From: Anadara kagoshimensis
Lineage: Eukaryota; Mollusca; Bivalvia; Arcoida; Arcidae
NCBI GenBank assembly: GCA_021292105.1
Contig: CM037861.1
Coordinates: forward strand, 50,432,920 to 50,496,919
DNA: 64,000 bases
Direction: 5' to 3'
Under the pieces are notes generated by a model. It searched no databases, was not told where the DNA came from, and saw nothing but the letters and a program-made list of their open reading frames with translations. The translations under genes were made by a program, and so were the position numbers. Positions 33,910 through 48,129 of the stretch are shown piece after piece (position 1 is the first letter of the stretch; the number at the start of each line of letters is the position of its first letter).

Positions 33910-35630
33910 AAAATCCTTTGTATGTGTATGTGTATTTGGCAATGCACAAAATGCAGGATGATCACTCGGAATGCAGCTCACATGTCACGAATGGCTAGCT
34001 CTTTATAAAAGAGGCTAATTTAAGAAACAATATTTACATTTTGATATCCTGAATAATTCCAATGATTTGCCACATTGCGATTAATAATAACGTTTTGTAC
34101 AAACGTATTTGATCATTACTACTTACAGAGTTAAGAAAAAAGTTCTGAAATTTTAAGCAGAACGATAGATAATTATGTGTTTTATTGGACAAAAATTTTT
34201 ATCTTAAATTTCGTTGTTTTACTTAAAGGTACATATTGTTAGTGGTTGGCAATTATTCTCTGTCTTCGTGGATACCCTGACAAACTTGATTATACAAAAA
34301 TCAACATATATATTAAAAAATCTACCCTAAACAATAACTAAAATCATTTAAATTTCCTACAACAAAATCGTGGCATCGTATATTTCCAACCAAAGGCCCG
34401 ACTGTTATATTGAATACTCAATACCAATACCTATGAGTATGTTGACGGACATTCACCCTATGAGACAGTTTTTGCATTAATCATTTAAAATTTGGTAGTT
34501 ACTTTTTCACTTTTTGTAGATTTATACAAATACAATATAAACTTTACTATCTATAAAATCATTGTTAAATAGAGACATCAAGCGATATATCACTTATATC
34601 GTGTTTTTTTTAAATTGGGGAATAGTAACCAATATTACTATACGGTAACCAATACACAACATACGCAAAGTGAACATAACAACTTTCTCACATTAAGATT
34701 GGGATTCTTATCTAGACAGTAGAGAACTGTACATAGCCCAATCGGAGGCAATTATGCAAAGATCGGACATTATACGCAATGTGAACAAAACACCGCGATT
34801 TTAGTATGTTTTATTTTAAAGACAATTTGTCACTTGTGCAAAGGCAACGTTTCTGAACCTTTCTTCTCTCTTTTCCTATAAAAACCATTGACCACAATAC
34901 CGTTATTTGTTCCGTTTCTTGTTATTACGTTGCATTCCGTTTGTTTTGGCTTTTTGTGTGTTCTCGGTTGTTCTAGTATTTGTCAAGTACTTATTACCAA
35001 AGCTACAGTTTTCTATATTCACCAGTTTAACGTTAACTTACAATTTTGTAGATTTTGTAGATTTTGCAGGTGCTATCCAATTTTGAGGCCATTTTGGTTT
35101 TAATTTTAGCGCTTTTAATCTGGAAAGCAAAGCAAGGTGATTATTTCTGAAATTCTTTGAACTATTCGAAATATCACCGAGTTATTTTGATAGTATAATG
35201 ACTTCTACATGAAGGATAATTAAACCCAGATAGTATCTGTGTGGTAACAGATTCATTATCATTATCATATCAAGGATACGCAATTTGTGTTATAGACAAC
35301 ATATTAGATATGGACACAACACGAGCATCAATGTAGTAATTATAATGTTTTATCTCAAGGATTATCTTAATAATCCATCAAAATGTTCAAATCTTTAAAA
35401 ACACACAATTTTACCTTGCTTCTATATCCTTATGGTTATTTATCACTTGTCGTCGTCAAGAATGTAAAAAACTTTAACGACAAGATACCATTCTCTTACT
35501 TAATTGATATAACCATGATTTACACCGCTATGAATTGGTAACTAAATGAGCCTAAAATACCAATATATACCCAAACCATAAATCATAAAGATAATATACA
35601 AATTATGTTTCAATTCATTCAACTTTTTTT
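33910..35630. other. AT-rich sequence, no feature seen
   Basis: Nothing recognised. A 71-aa hydrophobic ORF near 34900 has no family features. Confidence 0.4.
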
Positions 35631-35635
35631 CTAGG

Positions 35636-35855
35636 TATACAGTAACGACCTGTCAAAAGTTTAACACTGAGCTAACGAACTAGTGCCGAGTCAGTAGGTA
35701 ATCTCGACCCCTTGTTAGCTATACATATGGACAGCTGCTAGATATCTACCTATCTTTTGGCAGTTTCTCTGCCATTACCTATCTGTGCCTTGGCCATGCG
35801 ACATCCAAAAGATGGCTCCTTTTTCGTTAGTTCATTGTTAAACTTTCGATGGATT
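35636..35855. mobile_element. Mariner-type MITE (family M), diverged
   Basis: Left end TACAGTAACGACCTGTCAAA, then AGTTTAACACTGAGC; the right end carries inverted GTTAAACTTTCGATGG. Interior differs from the other copies. Confidence 0.6.
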
Positions 35856-35859
35856 GGTA

Positions 35860-38800
35860 ACGTATTTTAGAACTTGCCATTATTATTTTTTTTTTTTAGT
35901 TTTTTGGGGGGTGATATATAGTAATTGTTTGACCTTTGACCCTTTGTTAAGTTATATCCAAGGTGAAAACACACACACATGTCTTGAGTGACTGAGTTAT
36001 GCTGTTTTACAACAGTTAACTTTCTGTTTAAGCTTATCATTCAGACGTTATCTATATTAAGTTTGAAGTACCGATATAAATCAGATTTACTGATAGCGTT
36101 TATAATTTTATACTTTTTGCTACAAATATGAAATTGATATATCATGGCTTAAAATTCACATAAAACTCTACTTCAGTCTAACGGACATTTTAATTGACAA
36201 AGATTTGAGTGCATTTCAAAGCAACATAACGCTAATCTTTAATAAAAACTAGAAAATCATTAATTATAAGAAGTTTCTGTCATTAATTTGTTTCATAAAA
36301 GGCAATTTTAGTAAAATGTTAAATTTGCTTGCACTCGAATGCATGTGTGCTTTGACATGCCTTTACACCCTAGAGAATATCTTGTTCTTCTAATTTCTAT
36401 TCATTTGAACACCATGTAATTCCATGTTAAACTACGAAAAAAAATCCGTCTGTATTCATTTTATTTTGATTGAAAACTCAAAATGGAGCCAAAATTCTTT
36501 TAAATGGTCTTAACGCTTTCCTTTTTTTTTTGATGTATTCAATTCGAATGACCCTTTGACATTTTCCGTAATACATTATAAAATATTAAAGCCGTTCTGG
36601 TCAGAAGTAGGAAAAAGTAAAATAAAAGTAGCAATTTTCTTTGACGCCGTCTGGTTATGGTTGAGGAATAGAATTTCGCTTGAAAATAAAGGAATTGAAT
36701 AAAATATTTTAATTATACCCCTTAAGTAATGGATTCTCTTGGTAATGTATCGCAAAAAGTGTGCTTAATAATTTATCAATTTTTGTCCGTGTTTTTAAAA
36801 TGACAAATCGCGTAGCTGGACAAATGTATTGTATTACAGAGTAGATAACTGAAGTAAAATAACATTGAAATCTATTAAGCAAATGAAATAATATTTGAAA
36901 GTTAATTAAAGTAAAAATGACAATTTAATCATAAAGAATTAATTAATTTTTTTTATCTTTACCACAAAAAAAAATCGATATTTACGAAATGCATCGAAAT
37001 TTGTCTCTGTTTAAGGTACAATAATGTTTCCAAAACGCTAAATATCTCCTACGCGGCTGGTCGGTTACTTTTGTATGCTTCGGATGTACTCATATATAAT
37101 CTTTATTGACATTAAGCAACTATACAGGCTTGTAGCCACATAGCAATATCATATAACACTTGATGGCTGGCAGGAAATACAATATCTATATTGTACATAA
37201 TACTACTACTAATAATAATAATGATAATAAAAGTATTATGTGATATCAAGAATATGACTTCTTGCAATCCAAGCATTATATAAATATATGGCAAGTTTTA
37301 ATAATAAAGTTTTAGATTGATTGCTAATTATATTACAGAATTTGTGAATATTTGGCCAGTGATTATAACACGATGGTAAAAATTTTAACCTTTAACCTTA
37401 TTTGCCTATATGCTGGACATACCAGAACAAAGTGGTATTCGTCCTCTACGACACTAATGTAGTATGAACTATATTTCTGCTTGGTTATCGTAAAAGAACT
37501 TCAAGTGATGCACGAGAACACTGCAATCAATCAATCAGAAAGGTAAAATCAGGGAATATCCTTTGTTGTACATTTTTTATTTTTTTAAAAAAAACTTGAG
37601 AACGCTATACGATGAGACATTATGTTTCAGATCCATATGTCCATGGGTAAATCAGAATCACAAAAAAGTAAAAACTTTGAAAACTTTCATATTAAGCTCA
37701 CCAAGAATGTGAGGTCGGTGTCATCTGTATTGTCTGTTCTTTCTATGAAACAAATCCAGGTTTTCAAATTAAAAATCCCGCAAAATCTGTTTTGTTAAAA
37801 ACCACAAAATCGGCATTGGTGAGACAGCATTTGCTAAACCGATGGGTCACACCAATGATACACGTACCCAATTCTCAGTCTTGCATCTTTTTATAGTGTT
37901 TTGACAGATACAACATAGGTAAGACAATTACATGCGAATTTTATTATTCATAAAGTAATATAAAACATGGATTTATTTCTCATATTTATAATAAATACTT
38001 TATAGCATGACCTACATTTAAAAACAAAGTTCGTTTTTGTCATAAAATTATACATGTACATAAATTTTGTTTACTAAAACTTTAATAAGTATTAATATTT
38101 ACAATCTTATGATAGGTTATTTATAAATAAGAATACTTGTAAAATTAAATGCAAATATGAATTAAAATAGAATAAAAATGAAAACCCAGTATACAGAATA
38201 AATGAACGATATTGAAAGGAAAACAAGAAAATAGATTCCTTTATAAGAGACAGATTATAATAAAATGAAAATGAGAATTGAAATAAAATAAATATTAAAA
38301 TTAACAGAATAAATGAAAGATTTGAAATAAAAATATGAAAATAAATTCCTTCATAAGAGAAAACACATTTGCGTTGTGTAGCCAGAAAGACATTGTGTCA
38401 AATAAAATAATGGTTTGATAAAAGGGTATTTTTTCCTTATAAAACACGGCAACTAAAAACTAAAACATAAAATGACAACTTTAAACTTATGGCGTTTCCA
38501 TCAATTGACACCAGAAAGCTATATATGTATTTTTTTCGTACAAGAGACACTAATTAACACGTGAAGGTCTGAGTAGCGCTATCTCAGGTGTTATCAATTA
38601 ATATAAAAATGACACTACTACACGTTTTAATAGACTAGTTTGTCAGTTTTTAAGGGTGCCTCTCTTTATAAAATAACCTTTATGGCTGACACCCGATCGG
38701 ACGTTAGTCGCGGGATGCAACTTTGCGGTACCATTCCCCGTCATCTTGATTGTAACTTATAAATATAGCGTGCCATCAAAACGGTGGTACAGTTAAGAGT

Positions 38801-40540
38801 TTCTAAATATAAGGGCCAATTCGTGATTATTTTTGCTATAATAAAGTTTTCCTTCAGTCTGAAACGTCTGTACTTTGTAGGAAATATACGAAATACGTGT
38901 TATCGAGAATTGCAAGTGTTAGTTTCCAAGCAATGTCAGTTCCAAAGTTTTTGCTTCTGGATTGTGATTCGGACATGGATTAGTATGTTTGTTTTTGAAT
39001 ATGTCATTAGATTATGAAAACACCAGAATTATTATAGATGCATTTAATTATTCCAAGGAGATGCGGACACGCGTCGTTTTTATCAGCAATTCCTATTTGC
39101 AACGTTTGAGAGCTTAAATGTGTATATATTTATTTGATTTCCTTTTTCATTCTATGTTGCAGTGGATATATATTTTGAATGGTTTGAAATTGTTGTGAAG
39201 CGAAAAGAGGAAAGTTCCCAAAGGCAAAATGCCTTTATAATAAAACCAATTGCAAGAGTTTGAAAGAAGAAATTAAAACATTTCAAAGTAAAAATGGAAA
39301 TTTTAAATGGTTTAAAATTGTTGTAAAGCACAAAAAGGAAAACTGCGAATAGCAATTTAAAAAAAAAAAAATTATAAGAGTAAAAACAATCAAATATTTC
39401 AAAGTGTAATTTGGAGTTTTGAAAAAAGGTAAGCTATAAAAAAAAAAAAAAAAAAAAAATCATAGGTCATGCAAAATGTATGACTTTAAACTGAGAAAAA
39501 TAATTGAAATATCTAAAAGTATAAATGGGATTTTTTGTGAAAGAGTGGGTATCCTTAATTAGAGAAATATATGTTGTTTGAGAAATTTTATCTTTTTTTC
39601 TTTCATAGATATTAGTGCTGTATCATTCCTCTAGACACTTGTTAACACTTTTAAAAATGATAAATTATCTTTGTCGGATGTGTAATTACTTGTAAGTGAC
39701 AGAAAAAATTTGAGGGCCATCCTTTTGTGGGTTATACGCGTTATAAACATGTTGTTAAAACTGCACAATAGGGGATGACACGTTGATTATCACGTCGAGC
39801 TTTGCAATAATTGCGATGTGTAAAGGCTAAAATGCCGCGGGTAATTTATGAAATCAATTTCCCATTATTGATAAAAGTACCTATATCAATCTCCCACATA
39901 GAAGAGTTCAAAACATAACCTCGTACATTTTCTATTTTCAAAGGTATAGATTTCATTATGTGTTATTACTGTCCCACAGTGACTGATGTTTTCAATTCAT
40001 CAAAAACGAACTGAAAGTCTTTTTACTTTAAAAAAAGATACCATATAAATGTATGATTTTTTTTATATTTCGCCTAAATTACTTATTTTCTCGCAATTCC
40101 TGTCATGTAACTTAAAACTACATCAATACCAGTAAAAATTCACTCCTGCTTAGATATCCGTGGGTTGTCCAAAAAAACAACAAACATTCACTGTTAAAAG
40201 TGAATTACTGCTTAAAGTTCATCATACAAATCACTCATATCTAACATATCGACACGAATAGTACTAACCGAACTTAGGAAAAATCCAAACTATAAAGATA
40301 ATCAATTAATGTGGTGTTATCTACACTGTCAAGTATAAAAATGTTAAAAATTGTCCGATTTACATGATCAATGGGTTTGAATATATGACCACATGCAAAA
40401 CGGCTCCTTAGGTAAACGATTTTAAATTTTTATGTTTTGTTGTATTTTTGAACCACCAGCATTGGGTTATACAAAAATAAAAAAAATAAGAAATCGTTCC
40501 AGTAGTTGTGGAGAAATTGTAAAAAAGCCTTGTTTTCATA
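35860..40540. other. AT-rich intergenic sequence, no gene seen
   Basis: Holds two small retroelement tail remnants (37630-37720 minus; 38925-38998 plus) and A/T-rich low-complexity stretches. No exon with conserved domain was found on either strand. Confidence 0.45.
38925..38998 (+). mobile_element. Retroelement extreme 3' end
   Basis: 'TCAGTTCCAAAGTTTTTGCT', then 'CTGGATTGTGATTCGGACATGG', nearly identical to the last 70 bp of other copies. Confidence 0.75.
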
Positions 40541-40545
40541 ACAGA

Positions 40546-40950
<405 letters not shown>

Positions 40951-42780
40951 TGCATTCAAAATATGTTTTCTTCATTATAATTCAGTCAGTTCTCCTAAGG
41001 ACTCTTTTCGCTAACAGAATGCCATATGTATTTTATAATGAGATTCGAACTGACAAGAAAACTTTTGTTTTGGAAATACTATTATTTTAACATCTTTAAG
41101 CAATAGAAAAATAGTATAATTTCGTTCATGATTCTAACAGTAACCAATAATTTTACTGTGACACTCTTATTTTTCAACCCAAACTCTAAAAATTAATAAA
41201 AATTGCAAAAATATTCCATTTTTTTCCTTATGAAGTAAATTCTTCTTTTTTGTAATTTAGTCACACATAAACTTATTTAAAAGAGTAAATAAATTTTGTT
41301 TACACAAATCTGACAGCAAGTTATAAGAATAGTTCAAAACATGACGTTTTGAATAGTAAATGTTGTGTTTTGTGTGTGTTAAGGGTGCTTCATATTATTT
41401 TTATTCAAGAGAAAATTCCTTAAATTGAAGACGATTATGTTTTCTTGTTAACTAGGGCTATTTTAATGTTTGCATAAATTTTGCTTGTTTTTCAATAATT
41501 GCTTATGTTTTGTTCATGGCTTCAGTTTGACAGTGGTCTTCAATTGTCATTCTGCCATCTTTGTTAATACAAAAAATGTCATTTTAAATAGTTTAAATTA
41601 ATTAAATTATGTTACAAAATTATTTTTAGCAAATAAAATAAAAGCTTAAGCACGATAATTTTAACTTAGTTAATATTAATAGACATATGAATTTTGTGGC
41701 AGACACGCATACCACTACCAAAAGCATTTTTAATGATGATGCTGATCATAATGAATATAAGAACATGCTACCGAAGACACTTGATCATCTTTCTGCTAAA
41801 TTAACGGACAGAATTAATAAGTTTTACAACTTTGTCAGATAATTATGCCATGAATCTTACATGTATACAATGGGTTAAAAAGCACAACTGTAATATGCAA
41901 TATGCACCTGTACTAGACAATAGCCAGAGCAACCAAAAACAAACAATCAAATAAATAAATAAATAAATGGTAACATTATTAAAAGAACATACACAGAGCA
42001 AGAAATTTTATGAAAAAGCCATATTTGACGTCCAGTTGTTTGATTTAACGGGGAACCTACTGTTTTTACAACCAGTGTCCCTAAAAATAAATTTCCGTTA
42101 AAATAATAATATTTTATTGACGTCCCATCTTAAATACATCAATAAAACTTTAATATGTATAAAAGCCACCCTTTACAGAGTTATAAGAGACAGTAAAAGT
42201 ATATATGGTTTGATATGCTAACATCCTTATTTTTAATTTCTATTTTTTAAATATATATTTATGTTGAATTTAAACTTTGAATTATTTTGCTTATTATTTA
42301 CAACATCTTATTTTAAAACCTCACGTATTAAGATAAAATAAAATTGTCAGTTCCCTGGGTATAATCATTACGCAGTCTTATCATTTTCGATTCTAAAACT
42401 AAAAACTATACCACATGGAAATAATACTGGTTGTATAGGAATACTGGACATAAAAAAGAAAAATTATGTTCTAGTATTTTAGAGCTAAATACAGTCAAAC
42501 TGGTCTATAAAGGTCACCTAAGGGCACCATTGGCCTTGATGGACAGATGAACTTTATATATAGGTTCAAATAATATGAATAAAGAATAATTGGGATAGAA
42601 TTATACTGGCCTTCATAAGTAGGCGACCCTAATATAGAGGTGGTATTTAAGGCAGGTTGGGCTGTATGAAATTTATTTCGGAACCACAATCTAAATCTGT
42701 TTTCAAATCTGTTGATACTATGGGAATTCAATAAAACCTGTTAGTACTGGTATTTATAGTATATTTGGATGGAGTTTTGC
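40951..42780. other. AT-rich sequence, no feature seen
   Basis: Only a short AAAT run near 41950 and chance ORFs. Confidence 0.45.
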
Positions 42781-42784
42781 TTCA

Positions 42785-42842
42785 CTTTACTTTCCAGATT
42801 GTGATTTGAACATGGACTCGTATGTTTGTGGTTGATTTACCA
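42785..42842 (+). mobile_element. Retroelement extreme 3' end
   Basis: 'CCAGATTGTGATTTGAACATGG', then 'ACTCGTATGTTTGT', matching the terminal part of other copies. Confidence 0.6.
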
Positions 42843-43057
42843 GCTGCAATGTTACTGAATTGTTAAAAGAACAGACGCCAAATATTGACGATAAAAAGTG
42901 TAAAGGGTGTCTATTCATTAGATTGAGTTTCGAATATTTAATAAAAAGCAATCAGATTTCCCTTCATTAGAAGCATGATTTTAACAGAAATGAGGATAAA
43001 TTGCAAAATGTTGTAAAACAATATTAATCATAAAATGAAAATTAAAATAAAATAAAA

Positions 43058-43058
<1 letters not shown>

Positions 43059-43105
<47 letters not shown>

Positions 43106-43108
43106 ATA
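43059..43108 (+). repeat. AAAT microsatellite
   Basis: About 12 AAAT units. Confidence 0.95.
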
Positions 43109-43423
43109 CGAATAAGAGGGAACACATAGAAATTGATTCCCCTGTCTGTCATTAGCTTTAAGTAATGAATGTGATGTCATGTGAAAAAGTCAAATTGAAA
43201 TGTAAACATTGTTTTAATAATTGCGTTTTCATTAACACCGACATCGTTGGATTCCTATCTTTTTTTTTAATTAAGCATTGGCCTTAACATATTGTATATC
43301 ACTAATTCCTTGGGTGTCAGCATAGCACTTTCAACACAGCTGCAATATTGGTTATATCTAGCGTGGCTGGTACACATCTTTCCCCTACCTCAAAGTGCCA
43401 ACAAACTAGAAACACGACACCTT

Positions 43424-43622
43424 TCGTATCGCCGGCTGTGCCTTTTATGTTCTGACACTGGTCGCCATCACGGTACCAAGGCAGTATCACGGCAACTTTT
43501 GACGTACTAGTGTCAGTGATGTCATTAAATAGCTCAATTCAGGCCGAGTTGTCATTCTTTTTGTGTGTAATATAAGCATGCTGGACCTTTGTCGGAACAT
43601 TGTGGGCGTGGCCGGCGATACG
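43424..43622. mobile_element. MITE, family G, copy 2
   Basis: Ends TCGTATCGCCGGCTGTGCC and GGCGTGGCCGGCGATACG are inverted. The interior shares GGTACCAAGGCAG and GGCCGAGTTGTC-type blocks with the 30724-30925 insert in reverse orientation. Confidence 0.75.
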
Positions 43623-43774
43623 TCAATTCTTGCATAGAATTGTTATATGATCAAACTACATAGGTACGCGCAAAATTAATACAAAATAGTGTCAAATACA
43701 TGAACACTGGACAGTTAGAAGAAATAACATAAACATATTCATTTTATAATGAAATTGTCTGAAATTTTGTCTGA

Positions 43775-44041
43775 CCCCGACCGGGTCTGACCCCAGACTT
43801 GAAAGTGGGTAGTGATTGTTTTTTCGCCAAGCACTTGGCATTACGAAATGAAAGTCACGGTTCTTTCGGATGGGAACTTAAAATAAACGAGGTCTCGTGC
43901 CACGGTGGGGTTGGTATGATAAAGAACCCTACTGTATAATGCCATCAGCACAAGCAAATTTTCTGCACCTTCGCCTATAGCTGGCGACGTCTCGATATAC
44001 GTGAAATATTCTTGACTGGGACGTTAAACACTATTACTCAC
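43775..44041 (+). mobile_element. tRNA-derived SINE, copy 3, head truncated
   Basis: Body and tail ('CTTGAAAGTGGGTAGTGA', 'TCTCGATATACGTGAAAT', 'CTTGACTGGGACGTTAA') match copy 2 in the opposite orientation. The A-box part is missing. Confidence 0.8.
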
Positions 44042-44639
44042 TCTGAAGTTTTATTTTATTTATCTCCAATCAACATATTTCAATTCCTCTACATTATTGC
44101 GACGAAATAAAATTTCACAATTTTAAGATTGAAAAGTGTTTATATGTGTTTTTTAAAAAAATATGTTATATTTGCCTTATTCCCTAAAGACATAACGAGG
44201 AGAAAACCCTATTTCAGAGGTTTAGTCGTCACACTCATTTGCTCTGGATTCCGTTGTTATGAAGATCTCAAGATCGTCGCCATCTTCCTCTATAAACATT
44301 AGTTATTTTCAATGTTTAATCTTTTGGAATTTGTTCACCTTCCAACATTTTTTTCTGTCATTCAATTTACAATTAATTTCATTTGGGTTTACAGAGCTGG
44401 ATTCGGGATTACTTCAATTGTATCCTTCCTTAAATATGCATTGTTATTTATCAGCAAACCGTTTTGTTTGAGTAACATTTTCGATGGTGGGAGACACCTT
44501 ATATGTCTTTCTAAGTTTTTGCTCTTGTTCATCTTCTTTTGTTGGGACATATTCTTCACGAAATTCCGTAAATCATTCAAGTCTTTCGAAGTTTTTGCCA
44601 TCGTCCATCTTCTTTTGTAAAATAAGATCTACTTCATAT

Positions 44640-44962
44640 GTATACCTGAATTATGACGCCCCTTGAAACTTTATGACAAACGTGATGGCTTCAATTGTTC
44701 TATTGTCAACTTTTCTTTTCTATGCAGCAATACCCGCCTCTCCTGCTTATTTCTTTCCCAATTAATTCGTTATGGTAGAGGTTGTTCCCACTACGGAGAC
44801 TTTGTACAACGAAGCAGGCTGTTTGCAAATAAATTGACGACTCAAGGATATTGCAACCCTAGGCTTATCAAGACCCTCAAACGTTTCATGGCCGTCATCA
44901 CAGTATTGTTGATAAGTTTGATGTCTATGTGTCCAAATTGCCCTGAATATATTTGACGTCCC
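44640..44962 (+). mobile_element. Retroelement fragment, RT C-terminus
   Basis: Reads LYDKRDGFNCSIVNFSFLCS, SQLIRYGRGCSHYGDFVQRS and CNPRLIKTLKRF with frameshifts, and ends at DIFDV without the tail, where it meets an inverted copy. Confidence 0.75.
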
Positions 44963-46075
44963 ATAGTTCCAACAAACACACCAATCCATATGTCCGAATC
45001 ACAATCCAGAAGCAAAGTAAACACTTTGGAACTGACAAGTTAGGTTAGACACGTGAACTTCCACCAGGGAAGTGAGGCCGGGTGCTCCGAAAGGGTAAGC
45101 GCCTTCTGTTTAGCTAGCTACACCCGCCACGTGTGTAACCAAAATTGTGTGAAAGGAACATGGAACTATGGGACGTCAAATATATCCAGGACAATCCTGG
45201 ACACAGAGACGTTAAACCCACCAACAACACAGTGATGGCGGCCATAAAACTTTTTGAGGGCCTTGATAAGCCTAGGCTCGCAATATCCCTGAGTCAAAAA
45301 TTTATTTGCACGGAGCTCGCTTCGTTGTATAAAGTTCCCATATTGAGAACAGGCTCTTCCATAGCGTTAAGCAGGAGAAGCAGAAGAAGCAGGTATATTG
45401 CTGAATAGTAAGTTGACAATAGAAAAATTGAAGTAATCACGTTTGTCATAAAGTTTCAAATGTAGCCATTCGTATGCGCCATTATTCAGGTATAAGTCTA
45501 AATATGAAGCAAAACTTGCGGAATCAGTCGTGTCTTTTATTTCAAGCTCTCTAGGATAGATGACATTCACATAGTCTCCATTTAGGATTGTTAAGAGACA
45601 GAAGGTCACTTGTATATCTATATGTTGAGTTGAATGATTTGGCGACAATCTTCTCTCCAGATTTAACAAGGTTCTGCATAAATTCTGCTTCATTAGAATA
45701 AAGAAACAAAGCAGCAAGCAATATTGCACAGTTTGTACCCATTGGTATACCGATTGTGTGCTGAAAAACTATATTACCAAACACAACAAATATGTTATCT
45801 ATCAAAAAATAACCAGAATCCCTGTTTAGCACCAGATATTTGTATCTTGGCATACCGTTTTTGTAAAAGAATGACAAGTGAATAATTTCTTTCAGACGTT
45901 CTTTCTATTTAGAATGAGGGATAGTGGTGTATAGTGTAGAAAAAATCAAATGTTTTTATACTTTTTACATGAGATAAAGTATTAGAAGCAAAATGTTCAG
46001 GTAATTCTTTAGAATTTTTGAGAATCCACATTTGGTTTGATTCCAGATGTAGAATATACAAATTTCATTACACAC
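44963..46075 (-). mobile_element. Retroelement fragment, inverted relative to its neighbours
   Basis: Tail at 44970-45330, then on the minus strand LYLNNGAYEWLHLKLYDKR, IPMGTNCAILLAALFLYS, KSFNSTYRY, LVLNRDSGYF and more upstream RT pieces to about 46065. The Y-x-DD motif region is mutated (YTSDLL). Dead. Confidence 0.8.
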
Positions 46076-46225
46076 GCGGCGGGTGTTGCTAGCTAAACAG
46101 GAAGCACCAGGCCTCACGTCCCTGTTGGAAGTTCAAGTGTCTATCCTGACTTGTCAGTTCCAAAGTTTTTACTTTGCTTATGAATTGTGGTTCGAATATG
46201 GATAAGTATGTTTGCTTCTGATTTG
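46076..46225 (+). mobile_element. Retroelement 3'-tail fragment
   Basis: 'GGTGTTGCTAGCTAAACAGG', 'CCTGTTGGAAGTTCAAGTG', 'TCAGTTCCAAAGTTTTTACT': a plus-strand tail abutting the inverted copy. Confidence 0.75.
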
Positions 46226-46229
46226 TAGG

Positions 46230-47535
46230 GACATATTAATTGTTTATGAAATTTCGTAAACCATTAGTCTTTCGAAGTTTGTGTCCTTCTTCATATTCTT
46301 TTTTACGGAGCTATTTTTCACGAAATTTCGCAAATCATTCCTCCTTGACACTCTTAGTTTTACTCGTACAACCGACAGTCAAAATACTGTTATTTTTGAA
46401 CCACTTTCATTGGAAGAATTATGAGTCCCAGTGTTAAGAGACAGGAAAGACAAGTGTATTTCTCTAAAAAAAGTATAAGGCGTTAACTTGCCTCTCATCC
46501 TTAAAATGTGCCTTGCCTTTAATTAAAAACTAAGGCTTCTGTATAATCATAACAGGAAATAACACTATAACAGTAAAGGCTACTCACATTTCAGATCCAA
46601 GTTATTTAGATGTTTTTTCTTTTTCAAACCATGTCTTGTATTGTTGCCATCACTACAAGAATACAATTATTTGGGACCAATGCTACACAAAACAAATAAG
46701 ACGTCGGTGTCCTTTGATGGTATTAACCAAGGACATAATATAAAGGGCATGAAAGGCTATTCGACTATCATATCATACTCTTAAAGTCAAAATAAATTAT
46801 CGGAAATCTCATCACAGACCATCTCTGCGATTTATAATTGCTAAAGAAACTATGACACTTGTTTTCCTGTGCGAAGTATACTAGTATGTGGTAATCGCTA
46901 AAACCTTCCATATACATCTATTAGATGTATAAAAGGAATGGAAGATATTTAGTCCATTCGTTTTGCAAGAAAGAGAGAAAAGATACTTTAAATGTGAGTT
47001 CATTAAATGTTTGACGGAAGTCATTATGTCCGTTTTTTGTTTTGGACCAGTCACTATAATATATGCCCCTGAATTATCTCCCCTTATTTTTCTTCTCCAT
47101 TTTCTTAATCAATGGATAAATATATTTGTGTCATTACAACACTTACTTGTTTTTCAATGTTGTATCTATTTCAAAAAATTGTTTTGGCCATACACCCAAA
47201 AGTACCACGAATTAGGAAAGGATTGTATCAAGAACAATAACATAAATAGGTAGTTAGTGCATTCGACAGAACATTATTTTTCTCTTTAGCTTAGTGAGTT
47301 TTGATTAATTAGTTTTGGTAATGGAACCACCATGTGAAGCCAGTGAGAGGGTATTCAAACACTTTCTTCAGGTAAATGTATGTAATCGTTGCTTAAAATA
47401 AGAACCTTAGCGAGAGAATCAAAGTGGTATGTTTTAAATCTTTACCTAAAATAAAATGGGTATGCAAAAGACCCCCATCTTATGACTTTGAGGCCAAGAT
47501 CAGACATCTTTATCTGTTTTGTTACTATACAAATT
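46230..47535. other. Unassigned sequence
   Basis: A stretch near 46240-46350 resembles 44540-44620 (both contain TTCACGAAATT(C/T)CG, then AAATCATTC), so some is another dispersed repeat. A 96-aa ORF at 46963 has no recognisable domain and I do not call it a gene. Confidence 0.35.
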
Positions 47536-47539
47536 ATAT

Positions 47540-48066
47540 GAACTGTTTACAGTATCAAAGGGATTAGAAGGTGATGACACACATTGTTACAAATAAAGTC
47601 TCAACGGCTTTGTTGTTCTTTTTTTTGCAACGTGATTAAGTGAGTTCTTTGTTAACACCTTAAGTTTATAACTGCTATTGCGGCACATACACTCCGGATG
47701 ACACGTACCCTCCAGATGACACATACACTCCGGATGACACATACACTCCGGATGTCACGTACACTCCGGATGATCAGCCATTTCTGGCATTATAGCATTG
47801 ATTGATGCTGAAATACCAGTAAGACGTGGAGCTACGTCTTTGTTAAATTGTCATGTCAACAAAACCCTAGAAAATAAATTTGCAGCTAATTAAAATTGAA
47901 AATTCCTTAAAAACTAAGGTATAATCCTTCTTGCAAAGTATTTCTTGGTGAAATGTATTTTGATCATTTGGGTATCTTCTCAACATCTTCACAACAATTT
48001 TGGTTTTATAATTTTAATCCAGACACTACTGATGAGGAATAGACCGTCTAGTGCTGTAAAATGAAA
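47540..48066 (+). repeat. Ribozyme-ended repeat unit, copy 1 of a tandem pair
   Basis: Blocks 'CATTGTTACAAATAAA', an 18-bp minisatellite (ACACTCCGGATGACACAT, five units, 47688-47775), 'GTAAGACGTGGAGCTACGTC', 'AACAAAACCCTAGAAAATAA' and the ribozyme-repeat body occur in order. It ends in a hammerhead (48021-48056) that has lost part of stem II and GAAA. Confidence 0.8.
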
Positions 48067-48129
48067 ACAAATATTTAAATTTTTTTTTTTAACCTATTGA
48101 TATACAACTACTATGATCTGTTTTCATAT

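Noticed and set aside
44312-44620. 102-aa hydrophobic ORF
   Set aside because: The opposite strand here resembles a broken lysine-rich ORF and part of it recurs near 46250-46350, so it is repeat-derived; I could not name the family.
46963-47253. 96-aa ORF as a host gene
   Set aside because: No recognisable domain, no splice or codon support, AT-driven composition.
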